A stretch of DNA of 64,000 nt from Clostridium gelidum (GCF_019977655.1 NZ_AP024849.1:351001-415000), one strand, 5' to 3'; shown: positions 9,560 to 18,226, numbered from the stretch's first letter. The notes: generated by a model from the sequence alone, not told the origin. Made by a program: numbers and translations.

Positions 9560-9829
9560 TGTTTTAATCCTCCTTAGAATTTATCTCATATTATTTATAA
9601 AATTATTTGACATATATTATTATAAAGTAATCAATGAGAAATATCAATTTTAATATATATATATGTTAAAATAATGTAAATGAGTTATAAAATTGAAAAA
9701 TAAGGGTAATATAGTGTAAAGAGAAAAACAATTATAAGTAAACAAGTATAGGAATATTTTTTATAATATATTAAGGCGTGAATAATATGATTTATATTTC
9801 ATAAAATATTTACTGGGAGGGTGAATGAA

Positions 9830-10504
9830 ATGAGAGAGAACTACAATTCATTTAAATATTGGGAAAATGTTATCAATGAAAATAAGACAATAAGAGGGCA
9901 TATGTTTATGCAGAAGCGACCTACTGAAGGAAGTTTTTATTTTCATACACTTATATTTGGACGTAAAAATGGAATGAATAATTTATGGGGGTATGTGCCA
10001 AATGTAAAGGGTTTAATCGGGTATATTCAGTATTCATTTTTACAAGAAGCTTTTTATAAGTGGATACATGGACAAGAAAAAGTAGTTACTAGGATTCCAC
10101 ATTTAACAGTTGATAAGATAGCTATTGAAGGAGAAAAGTTAAAGAAAATAAGCAAAGAAGTTTGTATTAATATGAAAAATGATTATGAGTTTTTAAGCAG
10201 TTTATGGGAAATGCCAGCTGATAAGAGTGAAATACAATTAAGAAACTTTATTATAGATTTTAATAAAAAATGGATGGGAGATAATACTGAATTTCTATAT
10301 ATAAAAGTTTTTAGCACTCCAGAAGAATTGGGGGAGTTTGTAATTTCGTCTACTCTAATAACAAGTACAGAAAAAGAACTAGAAAATAAAATAGGTATGT
10401 CAATAGATCAATGGAGAGATATTTGCAAGTTTGCAATAGAAGATTCAATAAAAGGTCAAATATTTAGAAAAGTTTTACTCAAAAAGTTAAGTGAAGTATA
10501 TTAA
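9830..10504 (+). CDS. Hypothetical protein
   Basis: I do not recognise this 224-residue soluble protein. It has no signal peptide or membrane helix. Aromatic, basic motifs such as FKYWENVINENK, KRPTEGSFYFHTLIF and LRNFIIDFNKKWMGD are visible. I take the ATG at 9830, nine bases after GGGAGG; a GTG at 9821 lies too close to that site. It stands alone between two hairpins, with its own upstream region of about 270 bases containing AT-rich promoter-like sequence. Codon use matches the neighbours, so it is probably a normal clostridial gene of unknown role. Confidence 0.75.
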   Translation: MRENYNSFKYWENVINENKTIRGHMFMQKRPTEGSFYFHTLIFGRKNGMNNLWGYVPNVKGLIGYIQYSFLQEAFYKWIHGQEKVVTRIPHLTVDKIAIEGEKLKKISKEVCINMKNDYEFLSSLWEMPADKSEIQLRNFIIDFNKKWMGDNTEFLYIKVFSTPEELGEFVISSTLITSTEKELENKIGMSIDQWRDICKFAIEDSIKGQIFRKVLLKKLSEVY

Positions 10505-10544
10505 TATATATGAGAAAGTAATGTATTCTTGAATGAAAACCTTT

Positions 10545-10609
10545 AAATAAAGGAATAGGAGAGATATTTGTTTAGTTAATAATAGATATCTCTTCTATTC
10601 CTTTATTTA
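10545..10609. terminator. Bidirectional terminator
   Basis: AAATAAAGGAATAG and CTATTCCTTTATTT, extended inward by AGAGATAT and ATATCTCT, form a long stem with a loop of about 16 bases. It lies between two convergent genes, the hypothetical gene and ispF. Confidence 0.8.
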
Positions 10610-10619
10610 GTGTTAATAT

Positions 10620-11099
10620 CTAAAGTTTAATATTTTCAACAGAAGCTATACTTTGGGAGGAGATTCCAAGCATTTCGCCAGTAAAACCAAGTCCCTCTTC
10701 AGTAGTAGCCTTAATATTTATTTTATCAATATCTATATTAAGAGCTTTTGATATATTTTCTCTCATATTCTCAATATGTGGAGACATTTTAGGCTTTTGA
10801 GCTATTATTGTAGCATCTATATTGTTTATCATATAGCCGGCTTTGAAAATTAGCTTGCCAGTCTCTTCAAGTAAAGTAATACTAGATATCCCCTTAAAAG
10901 TATTATCTGTATCAGGGAAATGCTTACCAATATCTCCAAGAGCACATGCTCCGAGTAAGGAATCCATTATAGCATGAAGAAGTACATCTGCATCAGAATG
11001 ACCGAGTAATCCTCTATCATATGGAATTTCAAATCCACCCAATATTAATTTTCTGTTTTCAACTAATCTATGCACGTCATATCCTAATCCAATTCTCAT
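10620..11099 (-). CDS. ispF: 2-C-methyl-D-erythritol 2,4-cyclodiphosphate synthase
   Basis: This 159-residue enzyme is of normal family length. It converts CDP-ME 2-phosphate into MEcPP with release of CMP, the fifth step of the non-mevalonate isoprenoid pathway. The metal-binding motif DVHRL near the start and GHSDADVLLHAIMDSLLGA (about 34-52) are intact, as is the C-terminal TTEGLGFTGEMLGI that contacts the CDP moiety. GAGGTG lies six bases before the ATG at 11099. It is a single-gene unit here, with no ispD next to it. Confidence 0.97.
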   Translation of the reverse strand: MRIGLGYDVHRLVENRKLILGGFEIPYDRGLLGHSDADVLLHAIMDSLLGACALGDIGKHFPDTDNTFKGISSITLLEETGKLIFKAGYMINNIDATIIAQKPKMSPHIENMRENISKALNIDIDKINIKATTEEGLGFTGEMLGISSQSIASVENIKL

Positions 11100-11433
11100 A
11101 TAGTCACCTCATTAAATGTTTTAATACAATTATAGTTTAACATATAAATTGTAATGTACAATTAATAATTGATAAACAAATTTCATAGGAGTTTTAAAAT
11201 ATATATTTCAAAAATAAATCATTATGCTAATTTGAAATACGTCTATTTTTGATAATTTCTATAGTTTTTGAAGAGTTGGTCCTAATGTTAAATCTGATAA
11301 ACAATAAAGAAATAAATTTATTTATAATAAAATGTATAAATGTTATTCTACGCTTTTTTATAAAGTCGACATAAATTATTTTTCTTTTCATAAAATAATC
11401 TCCCAAATATTGATTTGAAATTGGGCGGTAAAG

Positions 11434-11465
11434 GTTTATTGATAAGTAGATTTATATGCTATAAT
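11434..11465 (+). promoter_or_regulatory. Putative promoter of the SigI-C/RsgI fusion gene
   Basis: TATAAT at 11460-11465 is preceded by TATTGA (17-base spacing) or TTGATA (15-base spacing). It lies about 55 bases before the ribosome site GAGGTG of the next gene. The remaining gap back to ispF (11100-11430) is AT-rich. I see no gene in it, and in particular no sigma-70 region 2 coding fragment upstream of the fusion gene. Confidence 0.5.
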
Positions 11466-11521
11466 AACATAGTATGAAGAAGTCATATAAAGGGTTAATC
11501 TTTTAAAGAGGTGTTAATTAT

Positions 11522-12577
11522 ATGGAAAACTTGAGCTTTAATAAAGATAAATATGTATTTGCTTCACTCCCATCAATGTTATTAATAGGAGACTCAGCAG
11601 AAAATAATAGAAATAAACAAATAGCTTTATTTTTGGATGAATTAAACATGTATAATGTGTTACTTAAAGACTTAGTAAATTTTTCGATTAATGAAAATGA
11701 TAGGAATAGAGCTTTGAATATAGCTTACTACATAACTGAAAATGATGATTTGCTTGAAATAATGATTCAAAAAAAAGATTTACCCATATCAAAGCTAAAT
11801 AAATTAACTAAAATTAAACGTGAATATATAGAAAAATGCAGAGACTATATTATCGCTTATTATATAATATTAACAAATTCTAATTATAGACTTATACAAG
11901 ATTATTTTAGAATAAAGTTAAGAGAAGATAATACTATAATGAGTATTTCAAATAAAAAGCAGGATTCATATAAAGGTGTAGTAATAGAAGCATTAAATAA
12001 ATCTGCATACATAGTTACTTCTAAAGGCGAATTTATAAAAATAAAAACTAATAGTAAAGCAAGTGTTGGGGAACTCTGTGAAGGTAAACAAAAGAAAACT
12101 ATAAGAAACTATAGAATACATATTTCTATTTTATTGTTTATACTTATATTAATTGGAAGTGGAATCATTATTGAATACAGAAGAACTCAAAGCATGGTTG
12201 TTATACAAACGACTTCCAGTATAAAAATTAGTATTAATAAATTTAATAAAGTTATATATGCATATTCACCTACTGATAAAGGAAAAGAACTTGTTGCAAG
12301 CGTTAATATGTTAAATAAGGATATTGATGAAGCTATTGCTGAAACATTTGAATATGCATTAAATAATCAAATGTTAGAATTAAATAAAGAAGTGCCAACA
12401 CTTAGTAAAAAGACGTTAATCACTATAAACGGACAGGCATTAGAGTATGGATTACTTACTAAAACAAATAAATTTATCTCTGAAAATAATATACCTATAG
12501 TTATAAATAATGCCGGCAATCAACAAAAATTACCACAATATTCAACACAAGATGAGGAAAATAAAACAAAAAAGTAA
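11522..12577 (+). CDS. SigI C-terminal domain fused to RsgI-like transmembrane anti-sigma factor
   Basis: This is a 351-residue fusion. Residues about 30-130 (NKQIALFLDELNMYN, then KKDLPISKLNKLTKIKREYI and CRDYIIAYYIIL) match the C-terminal domain of sigma-I, as in B. subtilis SigI. Residues about 148-190 (KGVVIEALNKSAYIVTSKGE, FIKIKT) match the N-terminal anti-sigma domain of RsgI. One membrane helix follows (about 201-219). The outer domain of about 120 residues resembles the RsgI juxtamembrane domain (SIKISINKFNKVIYAYS). The sigma region 2 half is absent, so it cannot itself direct transcription. The Asn-Pro autocleavage pair reported for clostridial RsgI proteins is replaced here by Thr231-Ser232. 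It may be a decoy or docking anti-sigma, or a decayed relic. GAGGTG precedes the ATG. Confidence 0.8.
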   Translation: MENLSFNKDKYVFASLPSMLLIGDSAENNRNKQIALFLDELNMYNVLLKDLVNFSINENDRNRALNIAYYITENDDLLEIMIQKKDLPISKLNKLTKIKREYIEKCRDYIIAYYIILTNSNYRLIQDYFRIKLREDNTIMSISNKKQDSYKGVVIEALNKSAYIVTSKGEFIKIKTNSKASVGELCEGKQKKTIRNYRIHISILLFILILIGSGIIIEYRRTQSMVVIQTTSSIKISINKFNKVIYAYSPTDKGKELVASVNMLNKDIDEAIAETFEYALNNQMLELNKEVPTLSKKTLITINGQALEYGLLTKTNKFISENNIPIVINNAGNQQKLPQYSTQDEENKTKK

Positions 12578-12603
12578 CTTTCAATTTGAGAGTTACTTTT
12601 TTG
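12568..12603. terminator. Shared bidirectional terminator overlapping two stop codons
   Basis: AAAAAGTAACT and AGTTACTTTTT, with an inner TCAA/TTGA, form a stem between convergent genes. The stop codons of the anti-sigma gene (12575-12577) and of the deacetylase gene (12593-12595) both lie inside the stem. Confidence 0.85.
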
Positions 12604-13567
12604 TTTTATTTAAAATTTCTTTAAATGTATCCATATCATATTTAGAACTAATATAAATCCTATCAAGTTTAAGAGGATTATCATCTCTATCTGACAGGCC
12701 TTTTTTAGTAGTAAATCCTAAAGTATAACCAGCATCTTTTGCTGCCTTAATACTATCATCATTAAAATCTCCAAAAGGATAGGCAATTGAATCTATTTTC
12801 TTTCCTGTTATTGATTCCAAAGTTTTTTTTGAATCTATAAATTCTGAAAGTTGTTCATCATAAGTCATTTTATTGAGTTTGGGATGATTAACAGTGTGAC
12901 TTTCAATATCTATTCCATAATGGGACATTTCATCTATAGCCTCTTTTGATAAATAATAAGAGCCATCTAGATTAGAGGTTATGCAAAATATAGTTGCCAC
13001 CATATTCAAATCCTTTAAGATAGGAAACGCATTATCATAATTATCCATATACCCATCATCGAAAGTAATAAGAATACTTTTAGTTGGAATAGGGGAATTA
13101 TTTAATATATAAGCTTTAAGTTCACTTAAAGTTAAGGTCACATAGCCTTCATCACGTATATATTGTAGTTCTGTCCTAAGCAGCTTAGGGGTTATTGTTA
13201 CTTCGTTATCAGCAGATTCTCTAACAGAATGATAATATAACACCGGTACACCTCTATTATCATTAATTAAAGTAGTTTTAGGTTCAGATTTATCTGAAGA
13301 ATTAACAGCTTCAGCTATAGAACTTTTTTTAGCTTCAATCATATCAATATTATCAGTGCTATGGTCTATGTTGTTAACGGTATCAGCATTATCTTCTATA
13401 ATGTTTAGGTTATTAGGTTTCGCTTCTATAATTTTTTCAGAAGAAATATTATGAAATATTAGATAACCAGCTAATATAACAATTAAGAAGAATGCTGGAA
13501 AAGTTAATTTATTTTTAAAAACACTTTTTCTTAAATCAAGTCTTCTTGACGTATTCTTTCTAGACAT
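12593..13567 (-). CDS. Membrane-anchored polysaccharide deacetylase
   Basis: This 324-residue protein has an N-terminal membrane anchor (about 20-40), a low-complexity spacer and a NodB-homology (carbohydrate esterase 4) domain at about 105-320. Catalytic features are intact: TFDDGYMDNYDNAFP holds the Asp pair, SHTVNHPKL the metal-binding His-x3-His, and YPFGDF the next motif. The family removes N- or O-acetyl groups from peptidoglycan or other cell-surface glycans outside the membrane. GGAGGT lies about 13 bases before the ATG, a long but usable spacing. It converges on the anti-sigma fusion gene and shares its terminator. Several clostridial SigI/RsgI systems act on glycan-related genes, so a link is possible but unproven. 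Confidence 0.9.
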   Translation of the reverse strand: MSRKNTSRRLDLRKSVFKNKLTFPAFFLIVILAGYLIFHNISSEKIIEAKPNNLNIIEDNADTVNNIDHSTDNIDMIEAKKSSIAEAVNSSDKSEPKTTLINDNRGVPVLYYHSVRESADNEVTITPKLLRTELQYIRDEGYVTLTLSELKAYILNNSPIPTKSILITFDDGYMDNYDNAFPILKDLNMVATIFCITSNLDGSYYLSKEAIDEMSHYGIDIESHTVNHPKLNKMTYDEQLSEFIDSKKTLESITGKKIDSIAYPFGDFNDDSIKAAKDAGYTLGFTTKKGLSDRDDNPLKLDRIYISSKYDMDTFKEILNKTKK

Positions 13568-13750
13568 AATCTATCAATTGACCTCCTTACATTAAAACTA
13601 AAGAATTATTCTTTTATAATTATATCGCAAATTATAATAAAATATATGAAACTTAAAAATAAAAACTTGGATAGATTTTATTTAAGTATTACAAGAATTA
13701 ATTTAGAATAAGATTCCTAAAAGTGTAGCATAATATAAAAAGAGTACAAC

Positions 13751-14006
13751 TTATCAACATTATCCACAGGCACTTGTGGATAACCTGTTATGAATATGTT
13801 AATATACATAATATTGCATGTTGGTTTTGTGGATATATAATGAATAAAGTCATAAAAAGTATAAATTAAAGAGGTGTTAAAATGACTATTGTAGCGAACA
13901 TAACAGGGCTGATGCTAATAGGGTCCATGTTATATACAGCTTATCCACAAGAATTGTGCATAAGTTGTGAAATACAAATCGAAAATAAACTTAAACTTGT
14001 GGAAAA
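13751..14006. other. Cluster of DnaA-box-like 9-mers
   Basis: Perfect DnaA boxes occur at 13760-13768 (TTATCCACA), 13775-13783 (TGTGGATAA, opposite strand) and 13941-13949 (TTATCCACA). One- or two-mismatch forms lie at 13751-13759, 13828-13836, 13955-13963 and 13998-14006. The first two perfect boxes form a palindrome with a six-base spacer. The cluster covers the upstream gap (13568-13881) and the first codons of the next gene. No dnaA or dnaN is nearby, so this is unlikely to be oriC. A DnaA-binding cluster with a titration or regulatory role is my inference. Confidence 0.55.
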
Positions 14007-14613
14007 GTCTATAATTAAAAATTTAGATTATTTAAAAGAAGACATAAAAATACCTCAAATAGCAAATGGAAATGATGAAAAAAAGATAAATATAATAAAT
14101 AATGTAATAAATAATGATATTTTACCTAAAATAGAAGATGCGGAGAAAACATCAAAAGAGTATTTTGGAGGACAAGGACAAGAAGCGCCAACATTCCCTT
14201 TTGAAATCTATTCAAGATATACAGTATCGAAAGATAATAACATACTTATTAGTTTATATAATGATTATTACGAGTACTTAGGAGGTGCTCATGGAATGAC
14301 AACAAGGACTTCTTATACAGTAGATAAACAAAAAGAAAAGTTAATAAATCTAAAGGAATTATTTGTTCAAGGTTATAAATATGGTGATGTAATTAATAAA
14401 AAGATAAAAGAAGACATTAGTAAAAATCCAGAAAATTATTTTGATTCGGGAAAGGAATTTAATGGTATTAGCGAAAACCAAAATTTTTATATAGAAGGGG
14501 ATAATCTTGTGATTTATTATCAATTATATGATATAGCACCTTATGTATTTGGAATTCCTGAATTTAAAATTCCATTGAAGCTATTTGATAAAAACTATGT
14601 TTACTATAAATGA
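13882..14613 (+). CDS. Secreted DUF4163/DUF3298 domain protein
   Basis: The 243-residue protein has an N-terminal hydrophobic signal or anchor (residues 3-20). A DUF4163-like segment follows (about 40-110). The C-terminal DUF3298 domain is recognised by YNDYYEYLGGAHGMT, a conserved TYTVD-like strand and LKELFVQGYKYGDVINKKI. The same module forms the outer part of RsiV and PdaC-type proteins and can bind glycans or lysozyme there. No membrane-proximal anti-sigma domain is present. GAGGTG is seven bases before the ATG. The first codons carry three DnaA-box-like sites. It is a free-standing gene; the exact ligand is unknown. Confidence 0.75.
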   Translation: MTIVANITGLMLIGSMLYTAYPQELCISCEIQIENKLKLVEKSIIKNLDYLKEDIKIPQIANGNDEKKINIINNVINNDILPKIEDAEKTSKEYFGGQGQEAPTFPFEIYSRYTVSKDNNILISLYNDYYEYLGGAHGMTTRTSYTVDKQKEKLINLKELFVQGYKYGDVINKKIKEDISKNPENYFDSGKEFNGISENQNFYIEGDNLVIYYQLYDIAPYVFGIPEFKIPLKLFDKNYVYYK

Positions 14614-14689
14614 TATTATCTTATATGTTGGAACAGACAGTAACTCATGTGAAGAGTACTGTAGAGAACTTAGCTAATTAAGCACGAAT

Positions 14690-14736
14690 AAACCACTTAT
14701 TTTAGTAGCATTGATACTAAAATAAGTGGTTTTTTA
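14690..14736. terminator. Bidirectional terminator
   Basis: An 18-bp perfect stem (AAACCACTTATTTTAGTA with its complement) and a seven-base loop end in a T-run. It separates the DUF3298 gene from the convergent hydE. Confidence 0.88.
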
Positions 14737-14752
14737 TATTCATATTAAGTTA

Positions 14753-15802
14753 TTAGTTTTTATCATGAGCATTAGTGTTTTGGTTTCCTCTAAATCCATA
14801 GTCATCTGAAATTATTCTACCAAGTCCAGTTACTTTGCCAGTTATGCAGCCTCTACAATGAGCTGGAGTATCACCTGTACAGATTTTGCCAGGATATAGT
14901 GCGTAAAGCTTTCTATAATCACCTTCAGTAACATTAGGCATTACAACATTAGCACCACTTTGAAGTGCAATTATTCTTCCATTTGGAGTTAAAGACTCCA
15001 TTGCAGTTGTTGCAGGAATATTTATATCTGGAAGCAATAAACGTGTTAAAGCCATAACTTTTAGGGCTAAAGTAAGATCTCCACCTTGTGCATCTTTTAA
15101 AGGAGTATCTTCATTTGGTATGAAGGGTCCTATTCCTATCATATCTGCATTGATTTCTTTAAAGAATAATATATCGCGAGCGATTAATTCTAAAGTTTGA
15201 TTTGGAAGACCAACAAGAATACCACTTCCAACTTCATAGCCCAGATTTCTTAAGTTATTTAAACAATTTAATCTTTCTTCAAAACTCATGTTAGGATCCA
15301 TATCTTCATAAAGTTTTTTATCTGTAGTTTCAATACGTATTAAATATCTATCAGCACCAGCTTCTTTAAATGCTTTATATTCATCATAAGTTTTTTCACC
15401 TAAGCTTAAAGTTAATGCAACACCTAATTTTTTTATTTCTTTTACTATGTTAGTCATTCTTTCTTTAGTAAAGTAATCATCTTCACCACCTTGAAGAACA
15501 ATAGTTTTATATCCATAGGTAACTGCCTTTTTTGTAAAATCTAAGATTTCTTCTTCAGTCAGTCTATATCTTTCAAGATTTTTATTATCGCGTCTAAGCC
15601 CACAATACATGCAATTTCTTTTGCAGATGTTTGTAAATTCAATTAATCCTCTTAAGTGTACATAGTCTCCTAAATATTCTTGACGAGTCTCGTCTGCTGC
15701 CTTAAAAAGTTCTTCATTTATATCATCATTTTGTAATAATTCTAATATTTCTTCTTTATTTAAATTATGAGTTGTTTTAGCTTTTTCAATAAGTTTATTC
15801 AT
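14753..15802 (-). CDS. hydE: [FeFe]-hydrogenase maturation radical SAM protein HydE
   Basis: This 349-residue radical-SAM enzyme is of the HydE/BioB-like family. It has the [4Fe-4S] motif C60-x3-C64-x2-C67 inside EFTNICKRNCMYCGL and the SAM-binding stretch IVLQGGEDDYF. Near the C-terminus is the second-cluster pattern ICTGDTPAHCRGC that marks HydE rather than biotin synthase. The enzyme helps build the dithiomethylamine-bearing 2Fe subcluster of [FeFe]-hydrogenase, so the organism probably makes hydrogen. hydF, hydG and the hydrogenase itself are not in this window. TTAGGAGGG precedes the ATG with ideal spacing. Confidence 0.93.
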   Translation of the reverse strand: MNKLIEKAKTTHNLNKEEILELLQNDDINEELFKAADETRQEYLGDYVHLRGLIEFTNICKRNCMYCGLRRDNKNLERYRLTEEEILDFTKKAVTYGYKTIVLQGGEDDYFTKERMTNIVKEIKKLGVALTLSLGEKTYDEYKAFKEAGADRYLIRIETTDKKLYEDMDPNMSFEERLNCLNNLRNLGYEVGSGILVGLPNQTLELIARDILFFKEINADMIGIGPFIPNEDTPLKDAQGGDLTLALKVMALTRLLLPDINIPATTAMESLTPNGRIIALQSGANVVMPNVTEGDYRKLYALYPGKICTGDTPAHCRGCITGKVTGLGRIISDDYGFRGNQNTNAHDKN

Positions 15803-15926
15803 AGTCCCTCCTAAGTAAAAACAAAATTAATATGTAGATGTTATTAGTATACTATAGAATTTAGAAACATAACAATACAATGAATTTTAAGCAATATAAG
15901 ATACTTAATAGCATAATATGAAAAAT

Positions 15927-15955
15927 TTGTATAACAGCTAACAATATTGTATTAT
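15927..15955 (+). promoter_or_regulatory. Putative promoter of agrA-agrC
   Basis: TTGTAT (15927-15932) and TATTAT (15950-15955) are spaced by 17 bases, about 165 bases upstream of agrA. The rest of the gap 15803-16119 is AT-rich, with one isolated LytTR-like 9-mer (ACAGTTAGA, 16084-16092) just before the gene. Confidence 0.5.
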
Positions 15956-16119
15956 ATAGATGGAAAGAGTGAATAAAATTCCAAAAAGTAACAAATTATA
16001 AATGGGCGTAGACTAAGAAACCTATACGTATTTAGTTGTTATTAATATATTTTTCATATGTCTAAAATACAAAGAAGAAATATACAGTTAGATGGTATAT
16101 AGATTGGAGAGTGATACTT

Positions 16120-16887
16120 TTGTATTCTATTATTTTAGTAGAAGATGATTTTATGCAAAGAGGAATTTTGAAAAAAATGATTCTATCCATAGATAAATTT
16201 ATAAATATTTATGAAGCTGATAGTGAAAGTACAGCTTTAGATATAATTGAAAATAATCATATTAACATGTTTTTAATAGATATCGGCTTAAAAGAATCTT
16301 CAGGATTAGATCTTGCAGTGAAGATTAGAAATATTTCTAAATATCAATTTAGTCAAATTATTTTTTTAACAACTCATATGGAGTATATAACACAAGCATT
16401 TAAACAAACACATTGTTATGATTACATATTAAAGCCATATGATAAGGATGATGTACAAGCTATGATAAATAAGCTTATAATCTATGAAAATAGTCATTTG
16501 AATAATAAAAATGATAATTCGAATGAAGATAAAGATAGAGAAATTGTTATAACCTTAAAAAATGGAATATATGTGGGAATAAAAATAGATGAGATTATGT
16601 TTATAGAAGTTAAAGGTAAAAATTGTGAAGTAAATACTATTAATGGGATGTATATTGCTAATAATATGAGTTTGAAAAAAGTTATAAAATTAATTGATTG
16701 TGAATATATAATCCAAAGTCATAGAGCTTTTGCTATAAATAGAAATTACATATGCAAAATAGAAAAGTTAGATGTTAAATTAAGTACAGTATATTTTAAT
16801 AAATATATTAAAACAGCACTTTTAGGATATAAGTTTAAAGATAATATTATATCTGAGTTTAAAAAAGATAAAGTGATAATATGTTAA
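16120..16887 (+). CDS. agrA: LytTR-family response regulator, AgrA-like
   Basis: This is a cytoplasmic regulator of about 255 residues. The N-terminal receiver domain begins YSIILVEDDFMQRG. The phospho-acceptor Asp is in FLIDIGLKESSG and the conserved Lys in YILKPY. The C-terminal LytTR DNA-binding domain (about 140-240) includes VITLKNGIYVGIKIDEI, FIEVKGKNCEV and IQSHRAFAINRNYI. I take the TTG at 16120 as start (MYSIILVEDD), eight bases after GGAGAG; a GTG at 16111 overlaps that site. It overlaps the kinase gene by seven bases. Together they form the sensing half of the agr system; the output DNA sites probably include the repeats at 18994-19023. Confidence 0.9.
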   Translation: MYSIILVEDDFMQRGILKKMILSIDKFINIYEADSESTALDIIENNHINMFLIDIGLKESSGLDLAVKIRNISKYQFSQIIFLTTHMEYITQAFKQTHCYDYILKPYDKDDVQAMINKLIIYENSHLNNKNDNSNEDKDREIVITLKNGIYVGIKIDEIMFIEVKGKNCEVNTINGMYIANNMSLKKVIKLIDCEYIIQSHRAFAINRNYICKIEKLDVKLSTVYFNKYIKTALLGYKFKDNIISEFKKDKVIIC

Positions 16888-18131
16888 ATAGCTTTATTAT
16901 AAATAGTATTGATACTTTTAACATAATTTTTTTGTGGACAGTTCTAAATAAAAAAAACAATAATGTATTTAAATTAGTGTTTAGCGTGCTTATTCTTACC
17001 ATTTTAGTTACAATTATTGAACAATTAGGATTGAACTTAATTGCTATATATCTAATAGATGTTATTACAATTAAAATTATATATAAGAAAGCTTTAAAAG
17101 ATGTCATATTAGGATTTTTTTTAGTATTGCTTATAGAAATGAGTTTGCAGTTAATACTTTCTTTAATTATTAATAGATTTATTTATAATGAAATACTTAG
17201 AATAATGATTATAGAATTAATAATATTAGTTGGAGTAATTATTTTTTCAAAAATTAATTCATTAGGGAAGAACATTAAATTTGAAAATATAAATAATAAT
17301 ATATTAATTTGTTTTATTTTAATATGTAGTATATATGCTATAGTTCTTAAAATTATCTGGAATTATGATAATACTATAATTTTAAATAATTTAGGTGTTA
17401 GTGTAATAATAATAAGTTTATTAGCTATTTCTCAAATGATAATATATTTATATATTATTAAAGAAATAAGAGAAAAGGAAAAACTAAAAATTAAAAATGA
17501 ATATAATTCTGTTATTGATGAAACAGTCCAAGAAATAAAACAAAGGCAACATGATTTTATTAATTATAAAAATACAATAAGAGGAATAGTAGAAGTTTTA
17601 GATGAAAAAGATATAAGAAAAGCAATTGTTAATTATATGAAAGATGAAGATACGTATGACAATAAGATAAATGAACTCATATATATCGATAATGTAGTTA
17701 TTAGATCTATAATATATAGAAATATGTGTAAAGCAAAAAGGCATAATATTAATTTTAAATATCAAATTGCGAATAATGTTTTGGATCATATATTAGGTTA
17801 TAATGAAATATCTAATGTATTAAATAATTTATTAAATAATGCTTTTGATGAAGTGATAAAAGATGAATGTACTGAAAAAAATATTCAAATTAAAATTTTA
17901 AATAAAAATAAAACACCTCATTTAATAGTTAAAAATCAAATAGCAAATTCTAGTGATATTAACTTAAATGAAATGTTTACAAGTGGCTATTCTACTAAAA
18001 GTATAAGTACAAGAGGTTATGGACTGTACAATGTACAACAAATAATTAACTCACATAATGGATATATAAAAATTAAAGTAGAATTTGAAGAAATTATTTT
18101 TGATATCTATTTTAATAATTCTTCAGGATAA
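16881..18131 (+). CDS. agrC: AgrC-like sensor histidine kinase
   Basis: The 416-residue kinase has six or so membrane helices in its first 200 residues and a short coiled coil. A HPK10/GHKL kinase domain follows: the phospho-His is in KQRQHDFINYKNT (about residue 224), the N-box is in LNNLLNNAFDEVIKDE, and the G-box is TRGYGLYNVQQII. This matches AgrC-type receptors for cyclic autoinducer peptides. The ATG lies inside the 3' end of agrA, so the two are co-translated. Its 3' end overlaps the convergent agrD by 25 bases on the opposite strand, an unusual tail-to-tail arrangement. Transcripts from the two sides would be antisense to each other. Confidence 0.9.
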   Translation: MLNSFIINSIDTFNIIFLWTVLNKKNNNVFKLVFSVLILTILVTIIEQLGLNLIAIYLIDVITIKIIYKKALKDVILGFFLVLLIEMSLQLILSLIINRFIYNEILRIMIIELIILVGVIIFSKINSLGKNIKFENINNNILICFILICSIYAIVLKIIWNYDNTIILNNLGVSVIIISLLAISQMIIYLYIIKEIREKEKLKIKNEYNSVIDETVQEIKQRQHDFINYKNTIRGIVEVLDEKDIRKAIVNYMKDEDTYDNKINELIYIDNVVIRSIIYRNMCKAKRHNINFKYQIANNVLDHILGYNEISNVLNNLLNNAFDEVIKDECTEKNIQIKILNKNKTPHLIVKNQIANSSDINLNEMFTSGYSTKSISTRGYGLYNVQQIINSHNGYIKIKVEFEEIIFDIYFNNSSG

Positions 18132-18226
18132 TCTGGCTCACCAAATAAAGTATGACAACTTGACTTAGATACTAAATTAAATATATTAAGTAGTATGGCT
18201 GAAAAAATGTTTATAGATTTTTGCAT
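18107..18226 (-). CDS. agrD: AgrD autoinducing peptide precursor
   Basis: This is a 39-residue gene. The N-terminal amphipathic/hydrophobic part (MQKSINIFSAILLNIFNLVS) is followed by the probable peptide region KSSCHTLF and the acidic, Pro-rich recognition tail GEPDYPEELLK. A single Cys followed by three residues and Phe just before GEP is the pattern of clostridial AgrD. The mature signal is probably a thiolactone ring of CHTLF with a short exocyclic tail; this is inferred. AAAGGAG lies about nine bases before the ATG at 18226. It overlaps the 3' end of agrB by 41 bases in another frame and overlaps agrC on the opposite strand. Confidence 0.9.
   Translation of the reverse strand: MQKSINIFSAILLNIFNLVSKSSCHTLFGEPDYPEELLK

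Noticed and set aside
13751..14006. Chromosomal replication origin
   Set aside because: No dnaA, dnaN, gidA or parAB genes and no clear AT-rich unwinding element were recognised nearby; the DnaA boxes alone do not make an oriC.
14753..15802. Annotation as biotin synthase
   Set aside because: The C-terminal Cys pattern and the lack of the biotin synthase 2Fe-2S ligands favour HydE.
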